DNA of 64,000 nt from assembly GCA_041200185.1 (NCBI GenBank), contig CP165730.1:930001-994000 (forward strand), written 5' to 3'. This document shows positions 18,881 to 27,318 of this stretch, piece after piece. The position numbers and the translations under genes are program-made. Every line of letters begins with the position of its first letter. Position 1 is the stretch's first letter. The stretch is from G041200185 sp041200185 (GTDB lineage Bacteria; Pseudomonadota; Alphaproteobacteria; BNTO01). The notes beneath the pieces are model-generated. The model saw only the letters and a program-made list of their open reading frames with translations, searched no databases and was not told the origin of the DNA.

Positions 18881-19455
18881 ACGAGCCTCTCCCTCAGCAA
18901 TGCGTGAAATTTCGCGTCGGTTCGGTCCATGGCCCTCTTCAAATTTTGCAGACGTTTTAGCAAGTGAAAATCGGGCTCATACGGCTCGGTCCAGTTCTTG
19001 CAAGCTGTCACTTTCGCGTGAGGATTCGCCATAAAAGTCACGAGAGAAACTTCGTAAAGATCAACCTCGTCAAGTACGCGGACGGATCCCTCCATGTGCG
19101 TTTTCTTAGCCAAAAAGCCAATGGATAACCCATCAACCACACCTGATTTGAGTAACGTATAGGCCTCTCGACCTTGTTGAATATCCAGCAAAATTTTACC
19201 CCGAACAAAGAGACCATAGTCGTCTTCGACCATCGTTTCCCAGTATCCAATCGGCGTTTGGGGATCGTGTTGCCACAACATTTTAGGTAGGCGCCCTTCG
19301 TAATTCCAATTCATCAACGTGGTCCGAAAAGCACCGTTAGCGACCCTCTCATTTTGTTGATCGATGGCGTTAAAGACACTTGCGTACCCTTCAAATGAGC
19401 CTGTTTCGTCAGGTTTGACGTTTTTGACAGAAAGAGAACAATTTAAAAATTGCAT
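18877..19455 (-). CDS. HK97-family prohead protease
   Basis: 192 residues from the ATG at 19455, chosen because AAGGAGG lies five bases upstream; a longer frame to 19500 has no site. The serine protease matures the capsid in HK97-like phages and in alphaproteobacterial GTAs. Family features: FEGYASVFN near the start, then RVANGAFR, MLWQHDPQTPIGYW, GLFVRGKI, the GLSIGF strand and a final EVDLYEVSLVTFMANPHA. The His in MLWQH and the Ser of DGLSIGF fit the catalytic pair. No portal, terminase or capsid gene is beside it; upstream is an AT-rich spacer. It looks intact but orphaned. Confidence 0.88.
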   Translation of the reverse strand: MQFLNCSLSVKNVKPDETGSFEGYASVFNAIDQQNERVANGAFRTTLMNWNYEGRLPKMLWQHDPQTPIGYWETMVEDDYGLFVRGKILLDIQQGREAYTLLKSGVVDGLSIGFLAKKTHMEGSVRVLDEVDLYEVSLVTFMANPHAKVTACKNWTEPYEPDFHLLKRLQNLKRAMDRTDAKFHALLRERLV

Positions 19456-20055
19456 AATAACCTCCTTAAATAAAAGTAAAACTAAGTTAATAATTGACAA
19501 TATTGTTATATGAGTTTGTGATATGTATTTTGCGTTTATTTGTTATTAAAGAATAGAAATAATAAGTTAAAGTTTACGACTATATTTACAATTAATATTT
19601 GATTCAATTTATGAGTTGTTTGTGGATTTATTTTTGAATTTAGAGAAAAAATAATGTATAAAATTAATTATTCTTTTTTTGCTGCATCTTAGTTATTTTT
19701 GTAGATATTTTTATGTTTTATTATTGATAATAATTAGATGTTATTTATGTGAACATCCTTGAGTTTTTATTTTTATATTTTAAATATTTCTATAAATAAC
19801 TTATCTGTAGATTTGATATTGTCCTAATATTGACTTTGTTATAAATATGTATTGTTTTTAATTTTAAATCTTGGGAAAATTGTGATGATAAAAACACTTT
19901 TGAGAATACATCACTATATTTGTTTTTTGATCTCCTCAGGCTGACGCGGTTATACCTTAATGATTTATTTTCTAAATAGAGTGCGCCCTCCCCATCATCC
20001 CTAACGAAACTGATTTTGAATCGAGGCCGATACAAAAGCGGGAAGAAATATTCGG
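19456..20055. other. AT-rich spacer upstream of the prohead protease
   Basis: About 600 bases, very AT-rich to about 19,900, with no supported gene. One short minus-strand frame (19,790-20,065) has no family match or ribosome site. Confidence 0.5.
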
Positions 20056-20592
20056 ATGAACACAACGCTGCCCGTGAAAAGGGTTACTCCGCAACAGATA
20101 GATGAGGTCGCCAGAAGTTTAGATAATATCCGAATTGTTGTCCAGACTTTCAAATATATAAGATGTACTATAAGAGAAAATGATCTAAAAGAAAAAAACA
20201 TCCATCGAGGAGCCATCCCCTTTGAAATGGCATTAGGATCAGGCGAAATCGGGGATGGTCCCACCTCAAAAGCCACCTATGTAGCTGGAAATGAGAGCCT
20301 ATCCTCCCCTACCTGCTGGCCAACGGTCGAGAACCTCAAGAGCCAGAGTCTCTCACGAAGGCGTCCGACGGCTCATTCCTCTTTGTATTTTCAGAATAAC
20401 CCGAAAATCGACATCCTATCAACCATTAAAATAGCCCATCTTGTTACGGCAAAAAAATACCTGAAATTCCAAATATTTTTATTAAAGCTTGTAGTTTTAT
20501 ACTTAAAATTTAAGAAATATTGTATGAATGACTCTTCAGAGTCTTGTTTTGCAAAATCTGAAAAAACGAGGGATAGCACCCCCTTTGATTAA
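20056..20592 (+). CDS. Doubtful ORF of unknown function
   Basis: 178 codons from an ATG with a weak GGGAAGAA site. The first 45 residues (LPVKRVTPQQIDEVARSLDN) look like real protein, while residues 120-178 are encoded by AT-rich sequence of spacer type. No recognised domain. It may be a gene fragment fused by chance to an open spacer frame. Confidence 0.3.
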   Translation: MNTTLPVKRVTPQQIDEVARSLDNIRIVVQTFKYIRCTIRENDLKEKNIHRGAIPFEMALGSGEIGDGPTSKATYVAGNESLSSPTCWPTVENLKSQSLSRRRPTAHSSLYFQNNPKIDILSTIKIAHLVTAKKYLKFQIFLLKLVVLYLKFKKYCMNDSSESCFAKSEKTRDSTPFD

Positions 20593-20952
20593 TCATCTCC
20601 ATTTATTTAATAAATTCATAATGAAACTAAATTAATACAATTCTATTCATATAAAGCAAGAATTCACTTAGATTGATATACCGTTTCCCATTGCTCTCCA
20701 CCTTGAAACTCAAAATCTTGAATCCAAAGACTTTGTTTCCCCCCAATAAGTCATGGGGTCGCCCAGATCGATGTTTTCTCATTTAGGTCATGTATCGTTG
20801 CAGTATATGTTCATCATGAGAAAGTTTGAGTAAGTATTCGGATGTTTGGCGCCCTTCTGGCGCCACCCATGCATCGGCGCAATCCTCAAGTCGTTAACCG
20901 CCTACTCTTTGGAGAGCAAAATCCACCCTCCGCATGATGTGTGCCTATTACC
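20593..20952. other. Spacer with a coding remnant
   Basis: Mostly non-coding; contains the minus-strand remnant at about 20,672-20,815. No tRNA or complete gene seen. Confidence 0.5.
20672..20815 (-). pseudogene. Remnant of an unknown gene, single frame interrupted by TGA
   Basis: One minus-strand frame reads TYTATIHDLNEKTSIWATP, then TGA, then LIGGKQSLWIQDFEFQGG and EQWETVYQSK to a stop. Composition and periodicity look like real protein. Two further TGA codons lie just upstream. I read it as the decayed end of a gene, perhaps phage-related given its place, but the family is not recognised. Confidence 0.45.
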
Positions 20953-22257
20953 TCACATCGCCGGATCGAAGTTGCCGATGGCGTAAGGCAAGGCAGCGTA
21001 TCCCATCGCAGGGGGGGTATAAACGGACTGGGCTGCGTTTTTTTGCCACTCGGCTTCTTGGTCGGTCGGTACTTTAACAACCATATATCCGCGGCCTTTA
21101 GGAAGGCGCCAAACTGTTTGAGGAACACCGTTTCCGACGGGAACTTCCATGACAACGTAGTCCTTAGTTGCATCTGGCAAAAACAGCACCTGCTGGCGCA
21201 TCATCTGGATATCCTTTTCCATGGAAGCATCACCTGAAGACAACCCCGCGACACCAGGGCCTCCTCGAGCTGGCACAGCAGGCCTGTTGAAGTAGATATT
21301 TTTATCCGCAGCCGAGAGCGGAAGACTGGGGGACATTTGCGCATTGCTGTATTGCGGACTCCCATACTGTTGTGGCGAATACGATGGACCGTAAAGAGGA
21401 TTGACTCCATTGTTAGCATACGCATTTTGCGGATAAGGAACGTTCCCTATCGCAGCCCCGCCCATGCCATAACCATACGCCCCCAGAGAATTGGCCGTCA
21501 TTTGAGCTTGAGAATTTCCCAAAGCCTGTTTGGGAGACTGTTGTTGCGAGGGAAGTCCTGCAGAAGGCTGAGCTGTCTGTTGCGTGTTTGCTGCCTGCGG
21601 ATTGGCTGGATCGACAGCCGCTTGATCAAAGGGGTTATCGTCTCCGTCTTCCTCGTTTTGGTTACTCTCATCGCGGTTTTCTGTCCCCTTCTGCGTCCCG
21701 GAAGAGGTCTTTTTTGACGCAGCTCCTTTGCTAGATGCGGTCCCCGTTGCTGCAGGCACCTGTGAGCGATTTTGCTGAGCTGCCGCGTTTTCCACCATTC
21801 GGTTAGCCGTGTTAAGAAGAGTGTTCATCATCGATGGCTCTCCAACGGCATTTGTATTTGGCATCTGACCAGGTGACATAGATTGAGCTTGCTGGAAATC
21901 ACCGTAATTATTGTACCCGTTATAGGGGGCCATTCCCCCGTTCATAGAAGGGTCGTAGGCTCCATTCCACGCGTTGGGATCCATCATCATGCCACTATAG
22001 GGATCCTGCATTCCCATCATAGATGGATTTTCCGGCATGCCGTAATTCCCATAGGGGTTCATTCCACCATCAAAGTTATTACCACTGGGGTCGAAGTTCA
22101 TCGGGAAACCATTCATCTCCATCCATGGCGTACTGTACATGTCCGCGCGAGCATCGCCCCCTTTGCCAAGGCACACAAGGACTAAGCCTCCTAGAAGCCG
22201 AGTCAAACCGCTTTTCGGCCAAGGGTTCTTTGGTGAAGAGCTCAAGGTTCGCCCCAT
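20953..22257 (-). CDS. Secreted low-complexity Met/Asn/Gln/Pro-rich protein
   Basis: 434 residues from the ATG at 22257. A signal peptide with core LLGGLVLVCLG and cleavage near DARA is followed by three parts. Residues 40-130 are rich in Met, Asn, Gly, Tyr and Pro (NPYGNYGMPENPSMMG). Residues 130-330 are Gln/Ala/Ser/Asn-rich with an acidic patch. The C-terminal 100 residues look folded (VLFLPDATKDYVVMEVP, TVWRLPKGRGYMVVKVP). No known family. Possibly a surface or periplasmic protein. The gene is divergent from cca, with 125 bp between. Confidence 0.75.
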   Translation of the reverse strand: MGRTLSSSPKNPWPKSGLTRLLGGLVLVCLGKGGDARADMYSTPWMEMNGFPMNFDPSGNNFDGGMNPYGNYGMPENPSMMGMQDPYSGMMMDPNAWNGAYDPSMNGGMAPYNGYNNYGDFQQAQSMSPGQMPNTNAVGEPSMMNTLLNTANRMVENAAAQQNRSQVPAATGTASSKGAASKKTSSGTQKGTENRDESNQNEEDGDDNPFDQAAVDPANPQAANTQQTAQPSAGLPSQQQSPKQALGNSQAQMTANSLGAYGYGMGGAAIGNVPYPQNAYANNGVNPLYGPSYSPQQYGSPQYSNAQMSPSLPLSAADKNIYFNRPAVPARGGPGVAGLSSGDASMEKDIQMMRQQVLFLPDATKDYVVMEVPVGNGVPQTVWRLPKGRGYMVVKVPTDQEAEWQKNAAQSVYTPPAMGYAALPYAIGNFDPAM

Positions 22258-22315
22258 CACAATATTTCTTTCTAGGCCCAGTATGACGCAGATGAAGTAA
22301 AGAAAATCTTAACAT

Positions 22316-22344
22316 TTGCATAAATTTTTTCTAAATAATATAGT
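22316..22344 (+). promoter_or_regulatory. Sigma-70 type promoter for cca
   Basis: TTGCAT at 22316-22321 and TATAGT at 22339-22344 are separated by 17 bases, 38 bases before the ATG of cca at 22383. Confidence 0.5.
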
Positions 22345-22382
22345 CATATAGAGTTACAAATGCCATTTTACTGGGGATTACC

Positions 22383-23660
22383 ATGGAAAAGCTCCCTCAT
22401 GCTCTCGACACTTTGCTTCAAGACGGTGATGTGAGAAGGCTCTTTGGAGTTCTTCGCTCAGGTGGCGCGGAAGGACGCCTTGTCGGCGGATGCGTTCGAG
22501 ACGCTCTTTTAGGCCGACCCATGACGGATATCGACGTTGCGGTAAACCGTCCACCAGAAGTCGTTCATGAGATTCTAGAAGGTGCGGGCTTACGCACCAT
22601 CCCCACAGGGCTATCACACGGGACCCTCACGGTTCTCGTTGGCAGGTTGTCCATTGAGATCACTTCTCTCCGAAGAGATATTGTAACTGATGGTCGGCAC
22701 GCCGAGGTCGCCTTCACAGACCAGTGGGAGCAAGACGCAGCCCGACGCGACTTCACCATTAACGCTCTCTACTGCGACGAAGGCGGCCACATCTACGACT
22801 ATTTTTCAGGACAAAAAGATCTAAAAACAGGTAAAATCCGCTTCATAGGAGTTCCTCAAGAGCGCATTCAAGAGGATTTTTTGCGCATCTTACGTTATTA
22901 CCGTTTTCAGCTTCGTTACGGAAAAAGCCTTCACGTCCCTTCCCACCAAGCTGTTCGAGAGCAAGTTAGCCATTTACACCTCATCTCCACAGAACGCATC
23001 CAGTCGGAGCTTTTTAAAATGCTCGCTCATACTAACCCAGTATCCACTTTCAGAATGATGTCAGAAGATGGTGTTTTCCGGGCTCTGTTTGGCACTTCAC
23101 CTTACTCCCAAGGTTTTGAGAACCTTGGGAGTTTTGAAAATTTCTGCAATGCACAAACGCAATTAGGCTCACCTGATGAATCAACGATCCCTTTTGAACT
23201 CGGGCGGCTCTTTGCTCTTTTTCAGGCCAACTCCAGCTTTTTTAGAAAACATTTCAGATTATCTAGACAGGAACTCAAAATCCTCAAGGCTTTGGATGAG
23301 GTCCAGTCTCTGTCGCTCACAAAAGCCTCCATTTTTTCTACTCGGTTTCGTTATGGTGATGCATTTGCCTGGCTGTGGTGCACTCTTCAGTATTCCAAAA
23401 CGTTGGAGCACGGTGAACAAGCTTTGGAACTTAGACGTCATCAACTTCACGACATCTTCAAGGTGAAGCTGCCTGAATTTCCTCTCCAGGGGGCGGACCT
23501 CTTGGCTAATGGGTGGAAAACAAGCAAGGAATTGGGGAATCTCCTCAAAGCTTGTGAGCAGAAATGGGTTAAATCTCTCGGCACAATGACACGAGAAGAG
23601 GCTTTGCGCTGGTGCAGGAAATTCGCAAAGGCACCCCAGGCCAAACACAACGCAAACTGA
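22383..23660 (+). CDS. cca: CCA tRNA nucleotidyltransferase / poly(A) polymerase family protein
   Basis: 425 residues. Adds the 3' CCA end to tRNA or repairs it; the same family also includes poly(A) polymerases. Class II nucleotidyltransferase motifs are clear: GGCVRDALLGRPMTDIDVAV (residues about 37-57) with the two metal-binding aspartates of DID, RRDFTINALY (about 121-130), and the RFQLRYG region of the neck. The C-terminal helical half is less conserved. The sequence SQGFENLG at about residue 244 is encoded by a perfect inverted repeat. The gene is convergent with the downstream potC-like gene, with 10 bases between stops. Confidence 0.93.
   Translation: MEKLPHALDTLLQDGDVRRLFGVLRSGGAEGRLVGGCVRDALLGRPMTDIDVAVNRPPEVVHEILEGAGLRTIPTGLSHGTLTVLVGRLSIEITSLRRDIVTDGRHAEVAFTDQWEQDAARRDFTINALYCDEGGHIYDYFSGQKDLKTGKIRFIGVPQERIQEDFLRILRYYRFQLRYGKSLHVPSHQAVREQVSHLHLISTERIQSELFKMLAHTNPVSTFRMMSEDGVFRALFGTSPYSQGFENLGSFENFCNAQTQLGSPDESTIPFELGRLFALFQANSSFFRKHFRLSRQELKILKALDEVQSLSLTKASIFSTRFRYGDAFAWLWCTLQYSKTLEHGEQALELRRHQLHDIFKVKLPEFPLQGADLLANGWKTSKELGNLLKACEQKWVKSLGTMTREEALRWCRKFAKAPQAKHNAN
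23104..23135 (+). repeat. Perfect 12-bp inverted repeat inside cca
   Basis: ACTCCCAAGGTT at 23104-23115 and AACCTTGGGAGT at 23121-23132 flank a 5-base loop and are followed by TTT, the shape of an intrinsic terminator within the reading frame. Confidence 0.7.
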
Positions 23661-23670
23661 ACTTGTGGAC

Positions 23671-24480
23671 CTAACCGTCACGGGAGGGTTTTCTATAAAG
23701 GAAGATACCTATCGCTGTTGTAATGAGGCTGACGACGGCAACAAGGATGGCCGCCAAAGCGTTGATCTCAGGCGTTGCTCCAAATTTGACGCTAGAAAAA
23801 ATAAGGATCGGTAAGGTCGTAGCTTGAGCCCCCGTCAAAAAGCTAGCAATAACAACGTCGTCAAGCGACAGAGCGAATGTTAGCAACCACGCTGCCAAAA
23901 TCGACGGCGCAATAATCGGCAAAGTTACTGAATAAACGGCCTGAGAGGGGCGCGCCCCCAGGTCCATTGCTGCTTCTTCTAAAGAACGATCGAAGTCGGC
24001 CAAACGCGACTGCACAATGAGAATGACATACGCCATCGCCAGAGTGATGTGAGCAATCGTTACAGTCGCCATGCCTCGTTTTGAGGGAATCCCCAGTAAA
24101 TTTTCACTGATAACAAACATCAGGAGAAGTGAAATTCCCAAAATGATTTCCGGCATAATCAGCGGTGCCGCCGACAAAGCAGAAAACAAAGCGCGTCCTT
24201 TAAACTTTCCAAATCGTGTTAGACCAAGAGCCCCCATCGTCCCCAAAATGACTGCACCGGTGGCGGCCATGGCTGCAATCTGTACGCTCGTTTTCACAGA
24301 TTGCCAAAGCACGTCGTTCTCAAAAAGCTCACGATACCATCGAAGAGAGAAACCAGACCACACACCTGGAAAGATTGAATTATTAAAGGAAAAGACAACA
24401 ACAAAAAGTATAGGTATATATAAAAATGAATATCCAAAGATTAATATGGAAGCCTTTTCTTGTGTTTTAAAAATCTTCAT
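23671..24480 (-). CDS. potC: Spermidine/putrescine ABC transporter permease (PotC/PotI type)
   Basis: 269 residues with six hydrophobic segments. Inner-membrane channel half for polyamine uptake. The cytoplasmic coupling loop is seen as EEAAMDLGARPSQAVYSVTLP at about 170-190, the EAA motif that contacts the ATPase. The N-terminal FSFNNSIFPGVWSGFSLRWY is typical of the PotC/PotI subfamily. Its ATG overlaps the stop of the binding-protein gene upstream (ATGA), so the two are co-translated. No ATPase (PotA/PotG) or second permease (PotB/PotH) lies next to them. PotC versus PotI cannot be decided here. Confidence 0.88.
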   Translation of the reverse strand: MKIFKTQEKASILIFGYSFLYIPILFVVVFSFNNSIFPGVWSGFSLRWYRELFENDVLWQSVKTSVQIAAMAATGAVILGTMGALGLTRFGKFKGRALFSALSAAPLIMPEIILGISLLLMFVISENLLGIPSKRGMATVTIAHITLAMAYVILIVQSRLADFDRSLEEAAMDLGARPSQAVYSVTLPIIAPSILAAWLLTFALSLDDVVIASFLTGAQATTLPILIFSSVKFGATPEINALAAILVAVVSLITTAIGIFLYRKPSRDG

Positions 24481-25682
24481 GCTCGTTCCTTCAGTAACGG
24501 ACTGTAGTTAGAAACGCGCTCACGTTGCTGACAAATGATTTTTTGATAGGAATCTTCCGTCATCGTCCTTTGCATTTTCAGCTGCGCCCACACACGCGTA
24601 CGCACACGCTCATACTCCTCAGCCTCGGGTCCAAGGAAAACCGGTGAAATGTGGAGACGTTCCAGCACCTCAGGTGAGGGAAAAATGAGACAATTTTCTA
24701 AAATATCGCACTGAATATATTTTTTCGCTCCAAGGACCATCGTAGCAACTTTTGAGTAATTCGTAATCTGAGCGCTGATCTCAGGACGAAGCAGGAAGTT
24801 GATAAAGGCGTGAGCGTTACGAACATTTGGCGCTCCCACAGGAACAGCAACGGAGTCGATCCAAATATCTGCTCCCTCTTTTGGAATAACGTACCGGATT
24901 TTTCGCCCTATTTTTTTGGCATCTTCAATAGCCTTCAAAGCTTCCCCTGACCATGACTGTGCTACACAAATATCCCCCATAATAAGGTCCATAATAAAGC
25001 GAGAAGACGAAAATCGACGGACATTTTCGCAAATTTTGGCGAGTTTCTGAGCCGCAAACCAAAGATCATCCAAGGAGCGGCTATCCCAATCCCGTCCGGA
25101 AGCTCCCAAGAAAGCCGGGATTACATCCACAGCTTCTTGGAGCAAACTAACACCGTAAGGCCTCAACCGCCGGACGATATCTTCATCAAATAATAAGTTG
25201 TACCCATCCTTAGGAATACCTGGAAGAATTTTCTCGAGTTTATCTTCATCATAAGCAATACCTGTTGTTCCCCAGTAATACGGCAAAAGATAGTCAAAGT
25301 GTTGATCAATCTCCTGCATTTTTTCCACTAAAACAGGTTCAACTTCAGCAAGATTAGGCAACCAGTCTTTGTTCAGCTTCTGGTAGATTCCTAGGGCCAT
25401 CTGCCGGACGCCGTACGGTGTGACTGTTGGAAAAACGACATCATATCCCGAATTACTTGCTAAAAGCTTAGCTTCGAGAGCCTCACTATTTTCAAAAACA
25501 TCGTAATTAACATGAATTCCCGTTTCCCTTTCAAACTGATCAATAACAGCTCTCGGTAGGACCCCATACCAATCATAAACATTGACGCACTCACGAACAC
25601 GGAACGGACGGAAAAAGACGACTAAAATCGCCACAAAAAAGGCAGCCAGCGCCCAGTGAAACTTTCCTGTCAACTCCACCAC
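24477..25682 (-). CDS. potD: Polyamine ABC transporter substrate-binding protein (PotD/PotF type)
   Basis: 401 residues. An N-terminal hydrophobic segment (WALAAFFVAILVVFF) works as signal or anchor. The mature protein begins with the family's VNVYDWYGVLP...VIDQFERETGI and continues with the usual GYDVVFPT, PYYWGTTGIAYD and AQSWSGEA signatures. It captures spermidine or putrescine in the periplasm and delivers it to the permease. A conserved tryptophan and aspartates for amine binding are present. GTG at 25682 is used as start since no ATG precedes the signal segment. First gene of a two-gene unit with the potC-like gene. Confidence 0.88.
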   Translation of the reverse strand: MVELTGKFHWALAAFFVAILVVFFRPFRVRECVNVYDWYGVLPRAVIDQFERETGIHVNYDVFENSEALEAKLLASNSGYDVVFPTVTPYGVRQMALGIYQKLNKDWLPNLAEVEPVLVEKMQEIDQHFDYLLPYYWGTTGIAYDEDKLEKILPGIPKDGYNLLFDEDIVRRLRPYGVSLLQEAVDVIPAFLGASGRDWDSRSLDDLWFAAQKLAKICENVRRFSSSRFIMDLIMGDICVAQSWSGEALKAIEDAKKIGRKIRYVIPKEGADIWIDSVAVPVGAPNVRNAHAFINFLLRPEISAQITNYSKVATMVLGAKKYIQCDILENCLIFPSPEVLERLHISPVFLGPEAEEYERVRTRVWAQLKMQRTMTEDSYQKIICQQRERVSNYSPLLKERA

Positions 25683-25743
25683 CCGAAAAGGATCCCTAAA
25701 ACCCTTTTACCAAACTTTGCCCGTGAATACAAAAACACAGGAC

Positions 25744-26034
25744 CTACAGTAACTGTGCGCGGGCCTTTTTGCGGCGGGATCTTGAAAAATAAATGCAGAG
25801 GCCAAAGGCGACAAGAGCTGCGTCGAACGAAGGAACTCCCGTGACTTCGATCCACCCCATTTGAGCGATAAGACCCACGGCCGAAGCCCACATCATAGCT
25901 TGACAGTTAGCCTTTTGGACATACTTCTCATCTCTACCAAACGCCAAATTGCTAAAAGAAGCCCGCACTACAACGATGACAACGATGACAGCGATCATAA
26001 CTTGGAACAATTCCGAGGGACCCACGCGCCTCAC
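25744..26034 (-). CDS. Small membrane protein of unknown function
   Basis: 96 residues from GTG at 26034. Three hydrophobic stretches (MIAVIVVIVVV, AMMWASAVGLIAQMGWI, FDAALVAFGLCIYF) and a very basic tail (SRSRRKKARAQ) suggest a small inner-membrane protein with a cytoplasmic C-terminus. It is upstream of the potD-like gene on the same strand, 61 bases apart. No family recognised. Confidence 0.5.
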   Translation of the reverse strand: MRRVGPSELFQVMIAVIVVIVVVRASFSNLAFGRDEKYVQKANCQAMMWASAVGLIAQMGWIEVTGVPSFDAALVAFGLCIYFSRSRRKKARAQLL

Positions 26035-26543
26035 ATAGTGTTGGCCAACCCATTTTATGATAAAACGCGGGGCGCGTTTTTCGGGAAATGGAGAGGGAGG
26101 TTACCGATTCAGCTCTTCATCGACACGATATTTCGGATGCATTAAAGGGGGATCAACACAAAGCTTCACTTGGCTGTCTATGAGAAAGGCGTTACTCTCG
26201 GATGTTTGATGACCGATGGAGTGACCCCGGACTGCAAGATGGCTCTACCGTTGATTCAAGGATTTCATGCTAAAAAGCATTTGGCTGATAAGACCCATGA
26301 TTCCGACAAAATAGTGGATGCAGCTAGGAAAACGAAGATGAAAGGTTGTATTCCATCAACAAGGAGAAGTCTTTCCACGAGATATTGTAAAACCACAGAA
26401 TTTGGAGATGAAAATGAATTGGTCAACAGGCTCTAGGGAACCATCTTTCGTTTAAAAATTACATTTTGTTAAAAAATACCACCAGATCTACAATACATGG
26501 CTTAAAACTCCCTTCTCTTTCACTTCGGTAACCTTTACGCCTC
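26035..26543. other. Intergenic region containing an IS remnant
   Basis: No intact gene. 26,150-26,436 is a transposase remnant (below). The rest is AT-rich and featureless. Confidence 0.6.
26158..26436 (+). pseudogene. IS5-like transposase fragment
   Basis: The frame from about 26158 reads TKLHLAVYEKG, then LIQGFHAKKHLADKTHDSDK and later CIPSTRRSLSTRYCK. This is the pattern of DDE transposases of the IS5 group (T-K-I-H, the second Asp in ADKxYD, IPxxRNR). The N-terminal third with the first catalytic Asp is missing, and the frame stops just before the ER-containing helix with the last catalytic residue. No inverted repeats were found around it. Old, inactive remnant. Confidence 0.7.
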
Positions 26544-27230
26544 CTAAATTATCCCCATATTCCTAAGGGAGGTGTAATGTTCCTTCGAAACAACGAGGTG
26601 ATCGTGGAGTGTCAGGCCCATAAGCTGGGCAGCTTGGTTTAGTTTTCGCGTCTCTTCAATATCTGCTTGAGATGGCGTCACGTCGCCACTAGGATGATTG
26701 TGAACGAGGAGAAGAGAACATGCCTGTAGTTCTAAGGCTCTTTTGATAATATTCCGGATGTAGAAACTCGTTTGATCAACAGTTCCTTCTGCAACGATTT
26801 CATCCGAAATAAGTTGATTCTTATTATTGAGAAAGAGAATATGAACGTTCTCGCTCGTCTGGAACCCGTCTTTTAACCGACAGTATTCAACAACCCTTTC
26901 CCACGAGTCAAGTAAGGGGGCTTTTTCGATTTTCTGTTTGGCCTGGCGGATGATCATCTCGCCGTAGACGTGCAATGCTAAAGCTGCTGAGGGGCCGATA
27001 CCGGGTACTTCGCACAAGCGTTTTGTTTCAGCAAAGGCCATGTTCTCAAAAGTCTTAAATTTCTCCAATAAGGCTTTTGCTACAGGCTTTGTATCTCTCC
27101 TCGGAAGGATATAAAAGAGGAATAACTCCAAAACCTCATAATCGCTAAGATCCCTCCCTCGAGATTTTTGAAACCTCTGACGCAGCCGGTCGCGATGTCC
27201 TTGCCAATGTGGAGACGATGGTCTGGTCAT
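26544..27230 (-). CDS. radC: RadC family JAB/MPN domain protein
   Basis: 228 residues. Two parts: a helix-hairpin-helix segment (about 60-85, CEVPGIGPSAALAL) and a JAB/MPN metalloprotease-like domain (105-228) with the full metal motif LLVHNHPSGDVTPSQAD. The family was once linked to DNA repair; its true activity is unclear. ATG at 27230. It lies upstream on the same strand from nothing obvious and downstream of recG by 88 bases, possibly in the same transcript. Confidence 0.93.
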   Translation of the reverse strand: MTRPSSPHWQGHRDRLRQRFQKSRGRDLSDYEVLELFLFYILPRRDTKPVAKALLEKFKTFENMAFAETKRLCEVPGIGPSAALALHVYGEMIIRQAKQKIEKAPLLDSWERVVEYCRLKDGFQTSENVHILFLNNKNQLISDEIVAEGTVDQTSFYIRNIIKRALELQACSLLLVHNHPSGDVTPSQADIEETRKLNQAAQLMGLTLHDHLVVSKEHYTSLRNMGII

Positions 27231-27318
27231 GGGGGAAGTCTTGCCAATCCATCGCCTCCACCTTCATTATAGCATAAGTATAGATCTAAAAAATACTTAA
27301 AATGATGCTTATAAATAA

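Noticed and set aside
20672..20815. TGA read as tryptophan in this organism
   Set aside because: Intact genes here, such as rsmH and ftsL, end in TGA at sensible places, so TGA is a normal stop.
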